From: Ruminococcaceae bacterium UBA4871
GTDB taxonomy: Bacteria; Bacillota; Clostridia; Oscillospirales; Acutalibacteraceae
DNA: 64,000 bases
Direction: 5' to 3'
Assembly (NCBI GenBank): GCA_002399445.1
Contig: DHDR01000032.1
Span: forward strand, 32,917-96,916
The notes beneath the pieces are model-generated. The model was not told the DNA's origin and searched no databases. It worked only from the letters and a program-made list of their open reading frames with translations. Made by a program: the position numbers and the translations under genes. Positions within the stretch are counted from its first letter, which is position 1; each line of letters opens with the position of its first letter. Positions 17,501 to 26,203 of the stretch are shown here, in pieces.

Positions 17501-18047
17501 CATGTACCTAAAACTGCTGGGTGATGCCGTTGCCGCTGAAAAGGGAGAAGCGCCTCCGCAGGGAGAGGAATGTCTGATGGATTTACAGATGCCGGCACAT
17601 ATTCCGGAAGATTATATCCGTGACAGAGGCGGCCGCATTGAAATGTATCGCCGCATTGCCGATATCCGCAGCGATGAGGATGCACTGGATGTGACGGATG
17701 AACTTATTGACCGCTACGGCGATCCGCCAAAGAGTGTTGGAGGGCTCATTCAAATTGCCCTGCTGCGCAATCAGGCCGGACTTTGCGGTTTGACTGAAGT
17801 CAAACAGCAGCAGGGACAGTTACTGCTGTACCCCAAGGAACTGGATATGAAATGGATCGCTCAGCTTTCCGCCCAATATCCGCAGCGTGTGCTGGTGAAT
17901 GCCGGCAACCGTCCATATCTCAGTCTCCATCTGCAGCCGGACGAGGATGTACTTTCCCTGTTAAAAGAGATTTTGCATACCAGTCCCAAAATGCACAGTG
18001 GCAGGAAGAATGCCACAAAAGAAATGGACAAATCTGTATCTGTGTAG
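14535..18047 (+). CDS. mfd: Transcription-repair coupling factor Mfd
   Basis: Mfd pushes stalled RNA polymerase off DNA lesions and recruits UvrA. The 1170 residues match the family. The N-terminal third is UvrB-like (FARRGGILDIFPPESSMPVRLEFWGDEVD). Residues ~490-550 are the CarD-like polymerase-binding domain (LEPGDYVVHESHGIGVYEG). Then comes the SF2 translocase with Walker A GDVGFGKTEVALRA at ~645 and the DEEQRFG box at ~743, RGRVGRSSRRAYAYF, and the C-terminal TRCF domain. The start follows GGAGAG. Its place downstream of pth is the Firmicutes norm, with the transporter inserted between them on the opposite strand. Confidence 0.97.
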   Translation: MKFIANALSHLREYQSLLCAIGQNNLPAAVTGLSSIHKANLIYSLWMHTGRRAFVLVGDEPEANRMVSDLSSQGMHAFYYPMRDMVLHKGEAASSHDYERQRLQVLSRLQAGECDAVVCCIDGALQYTIPPDEMKKHTHRIASGDTFAPEKVEALLLCCGYERAVQVEGPGQFARRGGILDIFPPESSMPVRLEFWGDEVDTLSYFDPETQRRTNPAESVYISPAAEALSDDSAALTAKIRRIASSLRGKNAPAARPVLQEQADLLEQNVHLTCMDKFLPVLYQKPACLFSYCEKGDLLYISELVNVKEKMRTAQFHWNEDLKGYLADGTLCRHLDTYSFAWPDALSFFEKQGTVFLDTFARGSYEIPTNLLLNFTARQLSVWGGSTQILADDLHEMLNKKWACAVLAGNERSAHTTVVDLQAAGINAYYTEDSNEIARGAVAVLPGSLSAGAEWPGSFFGLVTHGKLLQNSRHKKSKRDKNSSPISSLAELEPGDYVVHESHGIGVYEGIHKIDTHGIIKDYIKIRYAKGDTLYVPVTQLDLVSRYIGPREDANVRLHKLGGTEWQKTKTRVRHAVQDIAKELIKLYAARMHAKGHAFSPDTEMQRDFESRFEFDETDDQLRCVEEIKSDMEREAPMDRLLCGDVGFGKTEVALRAAFKCICDGKQCALLVPTTILAWQHYQTALQRMEGFPINIELLSRFRTSKQQEEVIKKLKRGEVDLVIGTHRLISKDVRFRDLGLVIVDEEQRFGVTQKEKLKNLCNNVDVLTLSATPIPRTLNMAMSGIRDMSVLEEAPHDRHPVQTYVLEHDEGILADAVRRELRRGGQVYWLHNDVASITRVAARLKARVPEVRVGIGHGKMSEQELSEVWRQMIDHEIDVLVCTTIIETGVDVPNANTLIIDNADRLGLSQLHQIRGRVGRSSRRAYAYFTFMPNKVLSEIAQKRLSAIREFTEFGSGFKIAMRDLEIRGAGNLLGGEQHGHMEAVGYDMYLKLLGDAVAAEKGEAPPQGEECLMDLQMPAHIPEDYIRDRGGRIEMYRRIADIRSDEDALDVTDELIDRYGDPPKSVGGLIQIALLRNQAGLCGLTEVKQQQGQLLLYPKELDMKWIAQLSAQYPQRVLVNAGNRPYLSLHLQPDEDVLSLLKEILHTSPKMHSGRKNATKEMDKSVSV

Positions 18048-18053
18048 TATAAT
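18025..18053 (+). promoter_or_regulatory. Promoter of the PrsA-like lipoprotein gene
   Basis: TGGACA (18025-18030), 17-base spacer, TATAAT (18048-18053). It overlaps the 3' end of mfd. Confidence 0.65.
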
Positions 18054-18135
18054 TCTTCTTATATACTTGTGTTGTATGAATGCTGAATTGATGAATCAAA
18101 TTTGAAGAAAACAGGAAATCGGAGAGTGTAAACCA

Positions 18136-19344
18136 ATGAAATTGAAAAGATTCACAGCCGGTGTTCTGGCCTGTGCCCTACTCATCGGAGGGGCTGCCGG
18201 ATGTACGGTCGGCGGGGACAATTCCTGGTGCGCTAAAACCAGCAGCACAACGCTCCCGGCCGGCGTTTATATTTATGAGTTGTACAGTGCTTACAATGAA
18301 GCACAGAGTAAAACGACTGGAACATCCGACATGAAAAAAGCAAAAATTGACAACCAAAATGCCATGACATGGGTGAATAACCGTGCTAAAGTGCTGACAA
18401 ATGAACTTTTTCTGTTGAATGATAAAATGAAAGCCATGAAGCTGTCCTTCTCTTCTGCAGAAAATGCGGGGATTAAGCAGATGGCTGATAATGCTTGGGC
18501 ACAGCAGTTTTCCAGTGCTCTGAAAGGAAAAAATGTTTCAGAAGATTCTTTTAAAATTGCCTATGCGGAGTATACGTATCAACTGCGCAAGGTCCTTCAG
18601 GGTATTTATGATACCGGCGGAAGCAAGGCAATTCCTGAAAGTGAAATGAAAGCATACTTTGAAAAACATTACTCAGATGTTGACTTCACCTATGTGCCGC
18701 TGACCAAAGGAGGCTCCTCTTCTGCAGCAAACGGAACTTCTTCGGCTGCCGGCACAGCGATGACAGCGCAGGAAAAGGCAACTCTGAAAAAAGAGCTGGA
18801 GAGTTACCTTTCTCAGATTCAAAGCGGTAAAATGACTGTCCAAGCGGCAAGTGCTGCCTATGCCAAAGCGCACGGCGCAACAGACAACTATCAAAATGTA
18901 ACGGAGGATATGGATTCCTCTACGGTTACCTCATCCATGCCGCCTGACTTAATTCAGGCGATAAAGAGCATGAAAGCCGGCGAATCTCGTTTGTTGGAGG
19001 TTTCCTCTTACTACTATGTATTGGTGACCAAAAACGATATCACGAAAAAGACGGCATCGTTCTTAAAAAATCAGGATGACCGCTTTAAATTGCTGTATGC
19101 ACAGAAAGGTGACCAGTTCCTTAAAGATCTTGAAACGGAAGCAAAGTCTTATAAAGGTGTCGATTGGAATGAACGTGTGACACGGAAATTTACTTCTGAT
19201 TTGTTCTACACGGCACCGTCCAGCTCTGCAGGTCCTTCTTCCGCGGCTTCCAGCAAAGTCACTGCCTCTGCAAGCAGCAGTACGGTATCTTCTGCAAAAG
19301 CCAGTCAGTCTTCTGCAGTATCCAGCAGGACTTCTTCAAAATAA
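18136..19344 (+). CDS. Secreted lipoprotein resembling PrsA/SurA-type foldases
   Basis: The N-terminus is a lipoprotein signal: basic MKLKRF, a hydrophobic core, and lipobox GGAAGC with the lipidated Cys23. The helical middle (residues ~40-170) resembles the N-terminal chaperone part of SurA/PrsA proteins. A weakly parvulin-like stretch ends in VSSYYYVLVTKNDITKK, but the rotamase core looks degenerate, with a Ser/Ala-rich insertion around 190-215. The last ~45 residues are low-complexity Ser/Ala, probably a wall-spanning tail. PrsA-like proteins next to mfd are known in Firmicutes. It probably helps exported proteins fold; isomerase activity is doubtful. Confidence 0.65.
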   Translation: MKLKRFTAGVLACALLIGGAAGCTVGGDNSWCAKTSSTTLPAGVYIYELYSAYNEAQSKTTGTSDMKKAKIDNQNAMTWVNNRAKVLTNELFLLNDKMKAMKLSFSSAENAGIKQMADNAWAQQFSSALKGKNVSEDSFKIAYAEYTYQLRKVLQGIYDTGGSKAIPESEMKAYFEKHYSDVDFTYVPLTKGGSSSAANGTSSAAGTAMTAQEKATLKKELESYLSQIQSGKMTVQAASAAYAKAHGATDNYQNVTEDMDSSTVTSSMPPDLIQAIKSMKAGESRLLEVSSYYYVLVTKNDITKKTASFLKNQDDRFKLLYAQKGDQFLKDLETEAKSYKGVDWNERVTRKFTSDLFYTAPSSSAGPSSAASSKVTASASSSTVSSAKASQSSAVSSRTSSK

Positions 19345-19380
19345 TAATTTATAAAAGTGAATCAAGGTATGAAAAGTGGA

Positions 19381-19420
19381 AAGCTGCACCGAAATTTTTC
19401 CGGTGCAGCTTTCTGCTTTT
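19381..19420 (+). terminator. Terminator of the lipoprotein gene
   Basis: AAGCTGCACCG (19381-19391) pairs with CGGTGCAGCTT (19401-19411), followed by TCTGCTTTT. Confidence 0.85.
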
Positions 19421-19454
19421 AACAATTATCAATATAATAAAGGAGTCCGCCCTG

Positions 19455-20621
19455 TCAAAAAAGGACCATGATATTTCCTTTCACAGCACAGTTTCCCTCT
19501 AATTCCTGAACTTTTCCGGTTTTTGTATCACAAATGGAAGAAAAAACAAAGCTGTCTTTCTCGTCGCTCATGACATCCCGCAAAATTAAATAGCGGTCTT
19601 CCAAACAGGCAATTAGGCTGCCAAGTTCTCCGTCATAAGAAGCATCAATTGTGCTGTTCACAATCCCCTGCACATGAATAGTACCTGCGTTTCCAGCAGT
19701 CAGTTTCCAAAAACGTCCGCTGTCTGCCACAAACTGCACTTCGGTTTCCCCCGGCAGCAAATTCAGCGGCGCAACATCCTTTTTTACGCCGGTATGTTTG
19801 CTGACGGAAAGGATATGCTGGTCCTCAGCTGGAAAATACAGAGCCCGAAAATATAAATTATCGCAGTCTTCTCCGGCAAAGCGGACCATTCCTTCCGTTC
19901 CTGCTCGCAGGATACAGGACATTTGAATTTCCGGACGTTCCTGTTCAACGGCTTCGGTGAAATCCTGCAGGGTGCAGGTCCACACGCAGTCCTCAATGTG
20001 CTCCCCCACCCAGCGGCGATTGCGGAAAGCTTTTCGCTTTTCTTCCTCTGAACCGAACGCTTTGGTAATCAGCAGCTTTTGTTCCCCACCGCCGACAAAA
20101 GGCAGCAGACAGGCCCCGGAGCAAATGCGGGAATCCTGAACAGACCAGCAGCTGTCTTTTTGCAGATCATAAAGATAAACGGCCTGTCTGTAACCGGTCT
20201 GACGGCGGTATTCCCGGAATAAGGATGCGTCCCGCTGGCTTGCCTGAGAATAGAATACCACATGATCTGCATCCAGTGCACAGCAGTCCATAAAATTACC
20301 TGCAAATTTTGCCTGTGCAAGGCATAATTCTTTTCCGGTATATCTGTCAATTTTCAAGATCCAAGCTTCGCTGCCACGGTTTTCTATGACAATAAGGAAT
20401 GCTTCTTTGCAGGGGAAGTAATGCATCATATAATCCGGTTTTGTCACCTGGTAACCTGCAAGCACACGTCTTTTTTGCTCTGCCCAATTATAATCCAGCA
20501 GGAAAAGGTACTGCCGGTTTTCCATACTTTTTTCTTTTGTATAATAGAGATGTTCGCCGCTGATTTCTACTAACCTGTCATTACAGGTAACAAGCGTGCT
20601 GTGCAGATTGATCAGTTTCAC
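19455..20621 (-). CDS. Hypothetical protein, 388 residues
   Basis: I do not recognise a family. No signal peptide or membrane segment is visible, so it is probably cytoplasmic. Short recurring strand-turn patterns (YLFLLDYN, AWILKIDRYTGKE, AVYLYDLQKD, HILSVSKHTGVKK, SSICDTKTGKV) suggest a beta-propeller-like repeat, but this is a reading by eye. The GTG start at 20621 was chosen because GGGAGGTGG lies 4-5 bases upstream and the extended -10 at 20676-20681 is placed for it; the frame extends further upstream without support. It is divergent from the Smr-like gene. Confidence 0.7.
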   Translation of the reverse strand: MKLINLHSTLVTCNDRLVEISGEHLYYTKEKSMENRQYLFLLDYNWAEQKRRVLAGYQVTKPDYMMHYFPCKEAFLIVIENRGSEAWILKIDRYTGKELCLAQAKFAGNFMDCCALDADHVVFYSQASQRDASLFREYRRQTGYRQAVYLYDLQKDSCWSVQDSRICSGACLLPFVGGGEQKLLITKAFGSEEEKRKAFRNRRWVGEHIEDCVWTCTLQDFTEAVEQERPEIQMSCILRAGTEGMVRFAGEDCDNLYFRALYFPAEDQHILSVSKHTGVKKDVAPLNLLPGETEVQFVADSGRFWKLTAGNAGTIHVQGIVNSTIDASYDGELGSLIACLEDRYLILRDVMSDEKDSFVFSSICDTKTGKVQELEGNCAVKGNIMVLF

Positions 20622-20675
20622 GATTCCACCTCCCGTTAATTGCTGACGTCTTATATGGGCTGTCCCTTTTTGCTC

Positions 20676-20681
20676 ATTATA
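20676..20681 (-). promoter_or_regulatory. Extended -10 promoter of the 388-residue protein gene
   Basis: TGCTATAAT on the minus strand, with a weak -35. It gives a ~50-base leader. Confidence 0.55.
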
Positions 20682-20746
20682 GCACATATTCTTTGGCTTT
20701 GCAGTATTTGGAAAGTGTCCGCATTTCATTCCTGCTTTGATGCGTG

Positions 20747-20752
20747 TATAAT
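20747..20752 (+). promoter_or_regulatory. -10 element of the Smr-like gene
   Basis: TATAAT preceded directly by TG; the -35 is poor. A start near 20760 fits translation beginning at 20823 rather than at the upstream in-frame starts. Confidence 0.45.
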
Positions 20753-20822
20753 ACAGTATATGGATACCAAAATACAAGAGAATGGACAAAAGACGTTCTC
20801 AGTGGAAAGAAGTTTTCAAAAC

Positions 20823-21077
20823 ATGACAGAATACCGCCAGGGAACGATTGTAGAATTAGATATTCACGGGGAAACGGAGAAAAGTGCTATGTACCTTTTA
20901 ACACACTGGCTGTCCCACGCACCGGCAGGTGTGAAAGAAGTCCGTGTGATTCATGGCTGCCATGGTGGAACCGTCCTGCGGGATATGGTGCGCAGGAAGC
21001 TAAAGCACCCGCGTATTGCGTCCAAGCTGGTTACGCTGAATCCGGGAGAAACCCGACTCATTCTGAAAGAACAATGA
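20823..21077 (+). CDS. Small Smr-domain-like protein
   Basis: An 84-residue protein matching a stand-alone Smr domain: LDIHGETEKSAMYLLTHWL corresponds to the LDLHG motif and first helix, and VRVIHGCHGGTVLRDMV to the second strand-loop-helix with the HG-G-G signature. Smr domains of MutS2 and related proteins bind or nick nucleic acid, and recent work ties them to RNA cleavage on stalled ribosomes; single-domain versions are poorly characterised. ATG 20823 was chosen because the -10 lies at 20747-20752; the frame is open upstream to 20640. The ribosome site is weak. Confidence 0.65.
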   Translation: MTEYRQGTIVELDIHGETEKSAMYLLTHWLSHAPAGVKEVRVIHGCHGGTVLRDMVRRKLKHPRIASKLVTLNPGETRLILKEQ

Positions 21078-21085
21078 ATGTAATC

Positions 21086-21114
21086 TTGAAAGTTTTTTCT
21101 GTTAATGTTATAAT
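21086..21114 (+). promoter_or_regulatory. Strong promoter of the ABC transporter operon
   Basis: TTGAAA (21086-21091), 17-base spacer, TATAAT (21109-21114). Confidence 0.85.
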
Positions 21115-21186
21115 TATAATTTAATTAAATATTCAAGGTTAGCTCCTGCTAATCATTTCATAAGGCAGCAAAGGAGAATTAAGCAA

Positions 21187-21888
21187 ATGGCATTTGTGGA
21201 GTTCCAGGAAGTGCGCAAAGAATATCACATGGGAGACAGCGTCATTGCTGCAGCAAACGGAGTGAATTTCATCGTCGAAAAAGGTGAATTTGTTGTTATT
21301 GTTGGTCCAAGCGGTGCAGGAAAAACGACGATTCTAAACATGCTGGGCGGTATGGACAATTGTACGTCCGGTAAAATTGTTGTGGATGGGCAGGAAGTCA
21401 GTGCCTGCAATGATCGGGAACTAACAGAATACCGCCGCTATGATGTCGGTTTTGTCTTTCAGTTTTATAATCTCATCCAGAACCTGACGGCACTGGAAAA
21501 CGTGGAGCTGGCATCACAGATTTGCCGCAATCCCCTTAACCCACGAACGGTGCTTCGGGAAGTGGGACTGAAAGAGCGGATGGATAATTTCCCGGCACAG
21601 CTTTCCGGCGGGGAACAGCAGCGTGTGGCAATCGCCCGCGCTTTGGCCAAAAATCCAAAGCTGCTTTTATGTGACGAACCGACCGGTGCGTTAGATTACC
21701 GTACCGGAAAACAGGTGCTTGAGCTTTTGCAGCAGACCTGCCGGGAATTTGGACGCACAGTTGTGGTGATTACCCACAATCAGGCTTTTGCAGCCATGGC
21801 AGACCGTGTGATTCATATTCATTCAGGAACCGTGCAGGATATGACATGTAATCCAAATCCAGTCCCTGCAGAAAGGATTGAGTGGTAA
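21187..21888 (+). CDS. ABC transporter ATP-binding protein, MacB/LolD type
   Basis: A 233-residue ATPase with Walker A GPSGAGKTT, the Q-loop region FVFQFYNLIQNLTALENVELA, signature LSGGEQQRVAIARAL, Walker B LLLCDEPTGALD and the switch His in VVITHN. The sequence type is that of the MacB/LolD/FtsE group, whose partners are FtsX-like permeases that work as mechanotransmitters rather than as classical importers. The permease gene starts one base after this stop, so the two are co-translated and form the complex. Confidence 0.95.
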   Translation: MAFVEFQEVRKEYHMGDSVIAAANGVNFIVEKGEFVVIVGPSGAGKTTILNMLGGMDNCTSGKIVVDGQEVSACNDRELTEYRRYDVGFVFQFYNLIQNLTALENVELASQICRNPLNPRTVLREVGLKERMDNFPAQLSGGEQQRVAIARALAKNPKLLLCDEPTGALDYRTGKQVLELLQQTCREFGRTVVVITHNQAFAAMADRVIHIHSGTVQDMTCNPNPVPAERIEW

Positions 21889-21889
21889 C

Positions 21890-24800
21890 GTGAAAGCTTA
21901 CGGAAAGGTGATTTTACGCTCTATTACGCGTTCAAAAGCGCGCTTTTTCGCAATTTTTGCTATCATGGCACTGGGTTCCGGATTCTTTGCGGGGATCTCC
22001 GCCACAGCACCGGATATGCGGCAGACAGTGGACAGCTATCTTGACCGACAAAATTTTATGGATGTCAGTCTTCTTTCTACCCTTGGATTTTCTAAACAGG
22101 ACGTGCAGGCTGTCAGTCATACCAAAGGTGTCGAAGCCGTCATGCCCACTTGGTCCGAAGATGTGATGAGCCATCTGGCTAATGCGGATGAAGCAATCCG
22201 CATGCATGCACTGCCGGAAAAAGGTGCAGAGGATACCGGAAGCAGTTCCATGAACCGGCCGGTACTTGTTTCGGGCCGCTGGCCGCAGAATACACAGGAA
22301 TGTGTGCTGGATCAGAAAAAAAGCTTGGTGAAGCAATCTCTGAAACTCGGCGACGAAGTGACTGTGCAGGAACAAAATGGCCAGAAATTGTTGAAAAATA
22401 CTCAATTTAAGGTGACTGGGTTTGTTCAGTCTCCGATGTATCTGACTTTTACACTGGGCAATACGAATATTGGGAATGGACAGCTGAACCGATATATGTA
22501 TGTTTTGCCGCAAACTTTTTCCAGTTCCGTCTATACGCAGCTTGCAGTTAAAGTAAAAGATGCTGCCCAATTGAATTCTTTTACACAGGCTTATCAAGAT
22601 CAGGTGCAGCCGGTCTGCAGCCGCCTTACAGAAGTGGGAAAGCAGCGCTCTCCCCTGCGAAAGCAGGAAATCATTGCACCTGAACAAAAGAAGTTAAGTG
22701 ACGGACGTAAAGCTTATGACTCTCAGAAAATATCGGCCGAAAAACAACTTTCCACAGCAAAAGAAAAGTTAGCGGATGCGTCTGTGCAGATTGAACAGAA
22801 TGCGGAAAAGCTGCAGGATGCACAACAGCAGATTGCAGAAGGTGAAAAAAAGCTAAAAGAGGCCCGTACTTCTTACACGGCCAATGAAGCACAATATGAG
22901 CAGAAAAAGCAGGAAGCGGATACGAAACTTTCTGCTGCTTCCCAGCAGTTACAGGCAGGGCGCAGCACCCTTCAAAAGGCGCAGGAACAGATAGATTCCA
23001 ATAAACTCCAGCTAGATGCGCAGGAAAAGAAACTGACAGATGCCAAATCGGAACTGGATCAGCAAAGCCAGAAACTTTCCGCGGCACAAACCCAATTGGA
23101 AGCGTCCCGCAGGAAGCTGGAAGAGTCTTCCGGAGAGGTGGAGCAGGCTCGGCAGGCGCTTGCGCAGCTGGAAACAGCCGGACAGGGTGCAACGCAGGAA
23201 GCGGCTTCTCTTAGAAAAATGGTTGAAACATATGAGCAGCAGTCTGCACAGCTGAAAACAGCCGAACAGACTTTGGAGCAAAACCAGCAGGCCTTTCAGC
23301 AGGCCCAGCAAAGTTATAAGCAGCAGTCTGCTGCAGCCCAGCCGAAGTTGGAGCAAGCTCAGCAGAAGATTGCAGACGCGGAAAATCACATACAGAAAGA
23401 ACAGCAGAAGCTGGACCGCGGAGAAGCCAGCTATCAGTTGCAGCAGCAACAGGCAGAGAACCAGTTTACGGCTGCCCGGGAAAAACTATCGGCTGCCAAA
23501 GCACAAATTGACCAGAAAACACAGGAGCTGCAGCAGGCAAAACGGCAGCTTGCTTCCGGCCAGCAGCAATTGGCTGCTGCGAAAACAGCGTTTCAGGAGA
23601 ATCAGAAAAAGTACAATCAATCTCAAAAAGACACCCAGACAAAACTTGCTGCCGCTGCCCAAAAGCTGGCAGATGGTGAAAAACAGTTGAATGCTCTGCA
23701 AAATCCGGTTTGGCATGTGCTGAATCGCGACAAAAATCTTGGCTATAACAGCTTTACTTCAGACGCAAACCGGATGCAGTCCATTTCTCACATGTTTCCC
23801 GTCTTTTTCTTTTTGGTAGCAGCACTGGTGGTGCTGACAACGATGACACGCATGGTGGAAGAGGAACGTTCCGAAATCGGAGCTTACAAAGCTCTCGGAT
23901 TTTCACGGAAAGCTATTGCAGGCAGATATCTGCTCTATGCGCTTTTTGTCAGTCTGAGTGGCAGCCTTGTCGGCGTCGTGATCGGCTGTATGACACTTCC
24001 CACAGTTTGCTGGAATGCTTACCGGCTGATGTATAATGCACCGGCTATTGTGCCGCGTGTCAACCTTTTTTATTCATTTATCAGTTGTCTGGCCTCTACT
24101 GCCATTACCGTGGTGGCAACGTTCAGTGCATGCTGGGCGGCCCTGCAGGAGAAACCGGCTGCCTTACTGCAGCCAAAGGCACCGAAGCCCGGAAAACGTA
24201 TCCTGTTGGAGCATATTACTCCAATCTGGCAAAGGATGAATTTTTCTGCCAAAGTAACGGCACGCAACCTGTTCCGCTATAAAAAGCGGCTGGTGATGAC
24301 AGTGGTTGGCATAGCCGGCTGCACCTCCCTGATGCTGACTGGATTTGGTCTGAAAGACAGTATTTCGCATATCGTTTCCAATCAATATACGGATCTTTCC
24401 CTCTATAATTTCGATATGAACTTAAAAAGTTCGCTAACGGACAGTACAAAAGCAATCCTCAATGACAAGTCTCATATTTCGCGGTGGATGCAATATGCTT
24501 ACCGTTCTGCAGACGTTAAAAACGCTGCAGAAAAAACCATGTCTGCCAATCTTCTGGTTCCGGAACAGGCAGGGGATCTGCCAAAGTTTATCCGTCTGCG
24601 CAACCGCAGATCCAAGGCAACCATCCCATTTGGCAGAAACAGTGTTGTAGTGACGGAAAAATTGGCAAACCGGCTGAAACTCAAGCCGGGCAGCAAAATC
24701 ACTCTGCCGGACAGCAGCGGGAAAGTTTATCCTTTTACCGTTACCGGTGTTACCGAAAATTATATTTATCATTATGTTTATATCGATCCGCAGCTCTATC

Positions 24801-25363
24801 AGCAGGTAACCGGAGAAACACCCCAGTATAGAAGTCTCTGGGGCATCCACACCGGCAGCGGAAAAGCGGATCTGAATCGAGACTTGGGAAAACAGCCGGA
24901 AGTTTCAACTGTCATTTTCATGGATGATATTATGAAAAACTTTGACAATATGATTCAGGCGCTGAATTCCGTTGTTCTGGTACTCATCTTCTGTGCGGGA
25001 ATGCTTTCCTTTGTGGTTCTGTATAACCTGACGAATATTAATATAACGGAGCGGTGCCGGGAAATGGCAACCCTGCGTGTCCTTGGTTTTTATGTCCATG
25101 AAACCGCAGAATATATTTATAAGGAGACAACCATCCTGACATGGATTGGCTGTGCATTCGGTCTTGTGCTGGGCATCTTTATGCATCGTGCAGTCATTTC
25201 GACAGTAGAGGTGGATGTCTGTATGTTTGGACGCAGCATTGCCCCATTGTCTTATTTGTGGAGCATTCTGCTGACGCTGGGCTTTACTGCAGTTGTAGAT
25301 TTGCTGATGTTCCCGAAATTCAAAAAGATAAACATGGTCGAAAGCTTAAAATCTGTTGATTGA
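21890..25363 (+). CDS. FtsX/MacB-type ABC permease with a very long coiled-coil insertion
   Basis: A 1157-residue permease. An N-terminal helix (FFAIFAIMALGSGFFAGIS) is followed by an extracytoplasmic domain. From about residue 255 to 600 there is an almost unbroken Gln/Ala/Lys/Glu-rich coiled coil. The FtsX cores follow: three helices from MFPVFFFLVAALVVLTTMTRM, a second small extracytoplasmic domain, and final helices beginning SVVLVLIFCAGMLSFVVLYN. FtsX signature stretches EIGAYKALGFSRKAIAGRYL and EMATLRVLGFYVHETAEYIY are both present. The GTG start at 21890 is preferred; a TTG at 21878 is possible but poorly spaced. Related Firmicutes proteins are often annotated as antimicrobial-peptide-type transporters; the substrate is unknown. 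The 315 bases after it hold a promoter and no gene. Confidence 0.85.
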   Translation: MKAYGKVILRSITRSKARFFAIFAIMALGSGFFAGISATAPDMRQTVDSYLDRQNFMDVSLLSTLGFSKQDVQAVSHTKGVEAVMPTWSEDVMSHLANADEAIRMHALPEKGAEDTGSSSMNRPVLVSGRWPQNTQECVLDQKKSLVKQSLKLGDEVTVQEQNGQKLLKNTQFKVTGFVQSPMYLTFTLGNTNIGNGQLNRYMYVLPQTFSSSVYTQLAVKVKDAAQLNSFTQAYQDQVQPVCSRLTEVGKQRSPLRKQEIIAPEQKKLSDGRKAYDSQKISAEKQLSTAKEKLADASVQIEQNAEKLQDAQQQIAEGEKKLKEARTSYTANEAQYEQKKQEADTKLSAASQQLQAGRSTLQKAQEQIDSNKLQLDAQEKKLTDAKSELDQQSQKLSAAQTQLEASRRKLEESSGEVEQARQALAQLETAGQGATQEAASLRKMVETYEQQSAQLKTAEQTLEQNQQAFQQAQQSYKQQSAAAQPKLEQAQQKIADAENHIQKEQQKLDRGEASYQLQQQQAENQFTAAREKLSAAKAQIDQKTQELQQAKRQLASGQQQLAAAKTAFQENQKKYNQSQKDTQTKLAAAAQKLADGEKQLNALQNPVWHVLNRDKNLGYNSFTSDANRMQSISHMFPVFFFLVAALVVLTTMTRMVEEERSEIGAYKALGFSRKAIAGRYLLYALFVSLSGSLVGVVIGCMTLPTVCWNAYRLMYNAPAIVPRVNLFYSFISCLASTAITVVATFSACWAALQEKPAALLQPKAPKPGKRILLEHITPIWQRMNFSAKVTARNLFRYKKRLVMTVVGIAGCTSLMLTGFGLKDSISHIVSNQYTDLSLYNFDMNLKSSLTDSTKAILNDKSHISRWMQYAYRSADVKNAAEKTMSANLLVPEQAGDLPKFIRLRNRRSKATIPFGRNSVVVTEKLANRLKLKPGSKITLPDSSGKVYPFTVTGVTENYIYHYVYIDPQLYQQVTGETPQYRSLWGIHTGSGKADLNRDLGKQPEVSTVIFMDDIMKNFDNMIQALNSVVLVLIFCAGMLSFVVLYNLTNINITERCREMATLRVLGFYVHETAEYIYKETTILTWIGCAFGLVLGIFMHRAVISTVEVDVCMFGRSIAPLSYLWSILLTLGFTAVVDLLMFPKFKKINMVESLKSVD

Positions 25364-25611
25364 TCTACAAGATGAAGGACGGCACTTTTAATGTGCTTGT
25401 ATGAAAGCTGCACAAGCGAAAAACGGGCACTGTTTCCACGGCAAATATGGATTCCTGCAGTCAGAAAATAAGAAATATAGAAGACAAATTTTGCTATATA
25501 TTGTGCATCAAATTTTTATCCATACAATATGTTTGGCTTTTAACATCAAAAAATTGTTGCTGTTGGCGATTTTTTCTTCGACAAAATCATTCCTTTTGTC
25601 AGAAAATACTC

Positions 25612-25640
25612 TTGATTGTTTTTCCAGTTGCCTGTAAAAT
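25612..25640 (+). promoter_or_regulatory. Promoter of the hemerythrin gene
   Basis: TTGATT (25612-25617), 17-base spacer, TAAAAT (25635-25640). A short inverted repeat GACAAAA/TTTTGTC lies just upstream (25580-25600). Confidence 0.65.
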
Positions 25641-25678
25641 AATAAGTAACAAATGGGAAAATGAGGGGGGGTATTTTT

Positions 25679-26083
25679 ATGCCATGGACACCAAATTTAT
25701 CAGTCGGTGTAAAGATGATTGATGATCAGCACAAAATCTGGTTTGAAAAAGCCGAAAAGCTTTTTGCCGCCGGACAGAAAAATGAAGCTGCAGGGTATAT
25801 TGGGGAATTACTCGATTTCTTAGATGACTATACCAAAAAACATTTTTCGGATGAGGAAAAATATATGCTCCGTATTCACTATCCGGAATATCCAGCACAA
25901 AAGAAGGCACATACTGCGTTTATTGGCCAGTTGGACAAGCTGCACAATGATTACAAAAATTCCGGCAGTAACCTGACCGTTATTTTAAATGCCAATAAAA
26001 TGGTATTAGATTGGTTGACACAGCATATTTGCAATATGGATAAAAAGATTGGGCAGTATGCCAAGGCTCATAACCAGTTATGA
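25679..26083 (+). CDS. Bacteriohemerythrin
   Basis: A 134-residue single-domain hemerythrin. It begins MPWTPNLSVGV, and the di-iron ligands can be placed: His18 (IDDQHKIW), His55 and Glu59 (KKHFSDEEKYM), His78 (KKAHTAF), and the final His and Asp in QHICNMDKKIG. Such proteins bind O2 and, in anaerobes, are thought to store, sense or scavenge it. Start ATG 25679 follows a GAGGGGGGG run; an earlier in-frame start has no site. Single gene with its own promoter and terminator. Confidence 0.93.
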   Translation: MPWTPNLSVGVKMIDDQHKIWFEKAEKLFAAGQKNEAAGYIGELLDFLDDYTKKHFSDEEKYMLRIHYPEYPAQKKAHTAFIGQLDKLHNDYKNSGSNLTVILNANKMVLDWLTQHICNMDKKIGQYAKAHNQL

Positions 26084-26138
26084 AAAGCTGAGATGTTCTC
26101 AGCTCTGATAAAAAGTTTTGTAATCTCTTTACATTTTC

Positions 26139-26182
26139 AATCATGGCAGACACTTGGATTTGTGCCTGCCATGATTTTTTTG
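26139..26182 (+). terminator. Terminator of the hemerythrin gene
   Basis: AATCATGGCAG-CAC (26139-26153) pairs with GTG-CTGCCATGATT (26162-26176), then TTTTTT. Confidence 0.88.
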
Positions 26183-26203
26183 ATTTGCAAGCAGTTATAG
26201 ATA

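Noticed and set aside
25401..25637. Small gene between the ABC permease and hemerythrin
   Set aside because: No ribosome site, composition unlike neighbours, and it overlaps the hemerythrin promoter.
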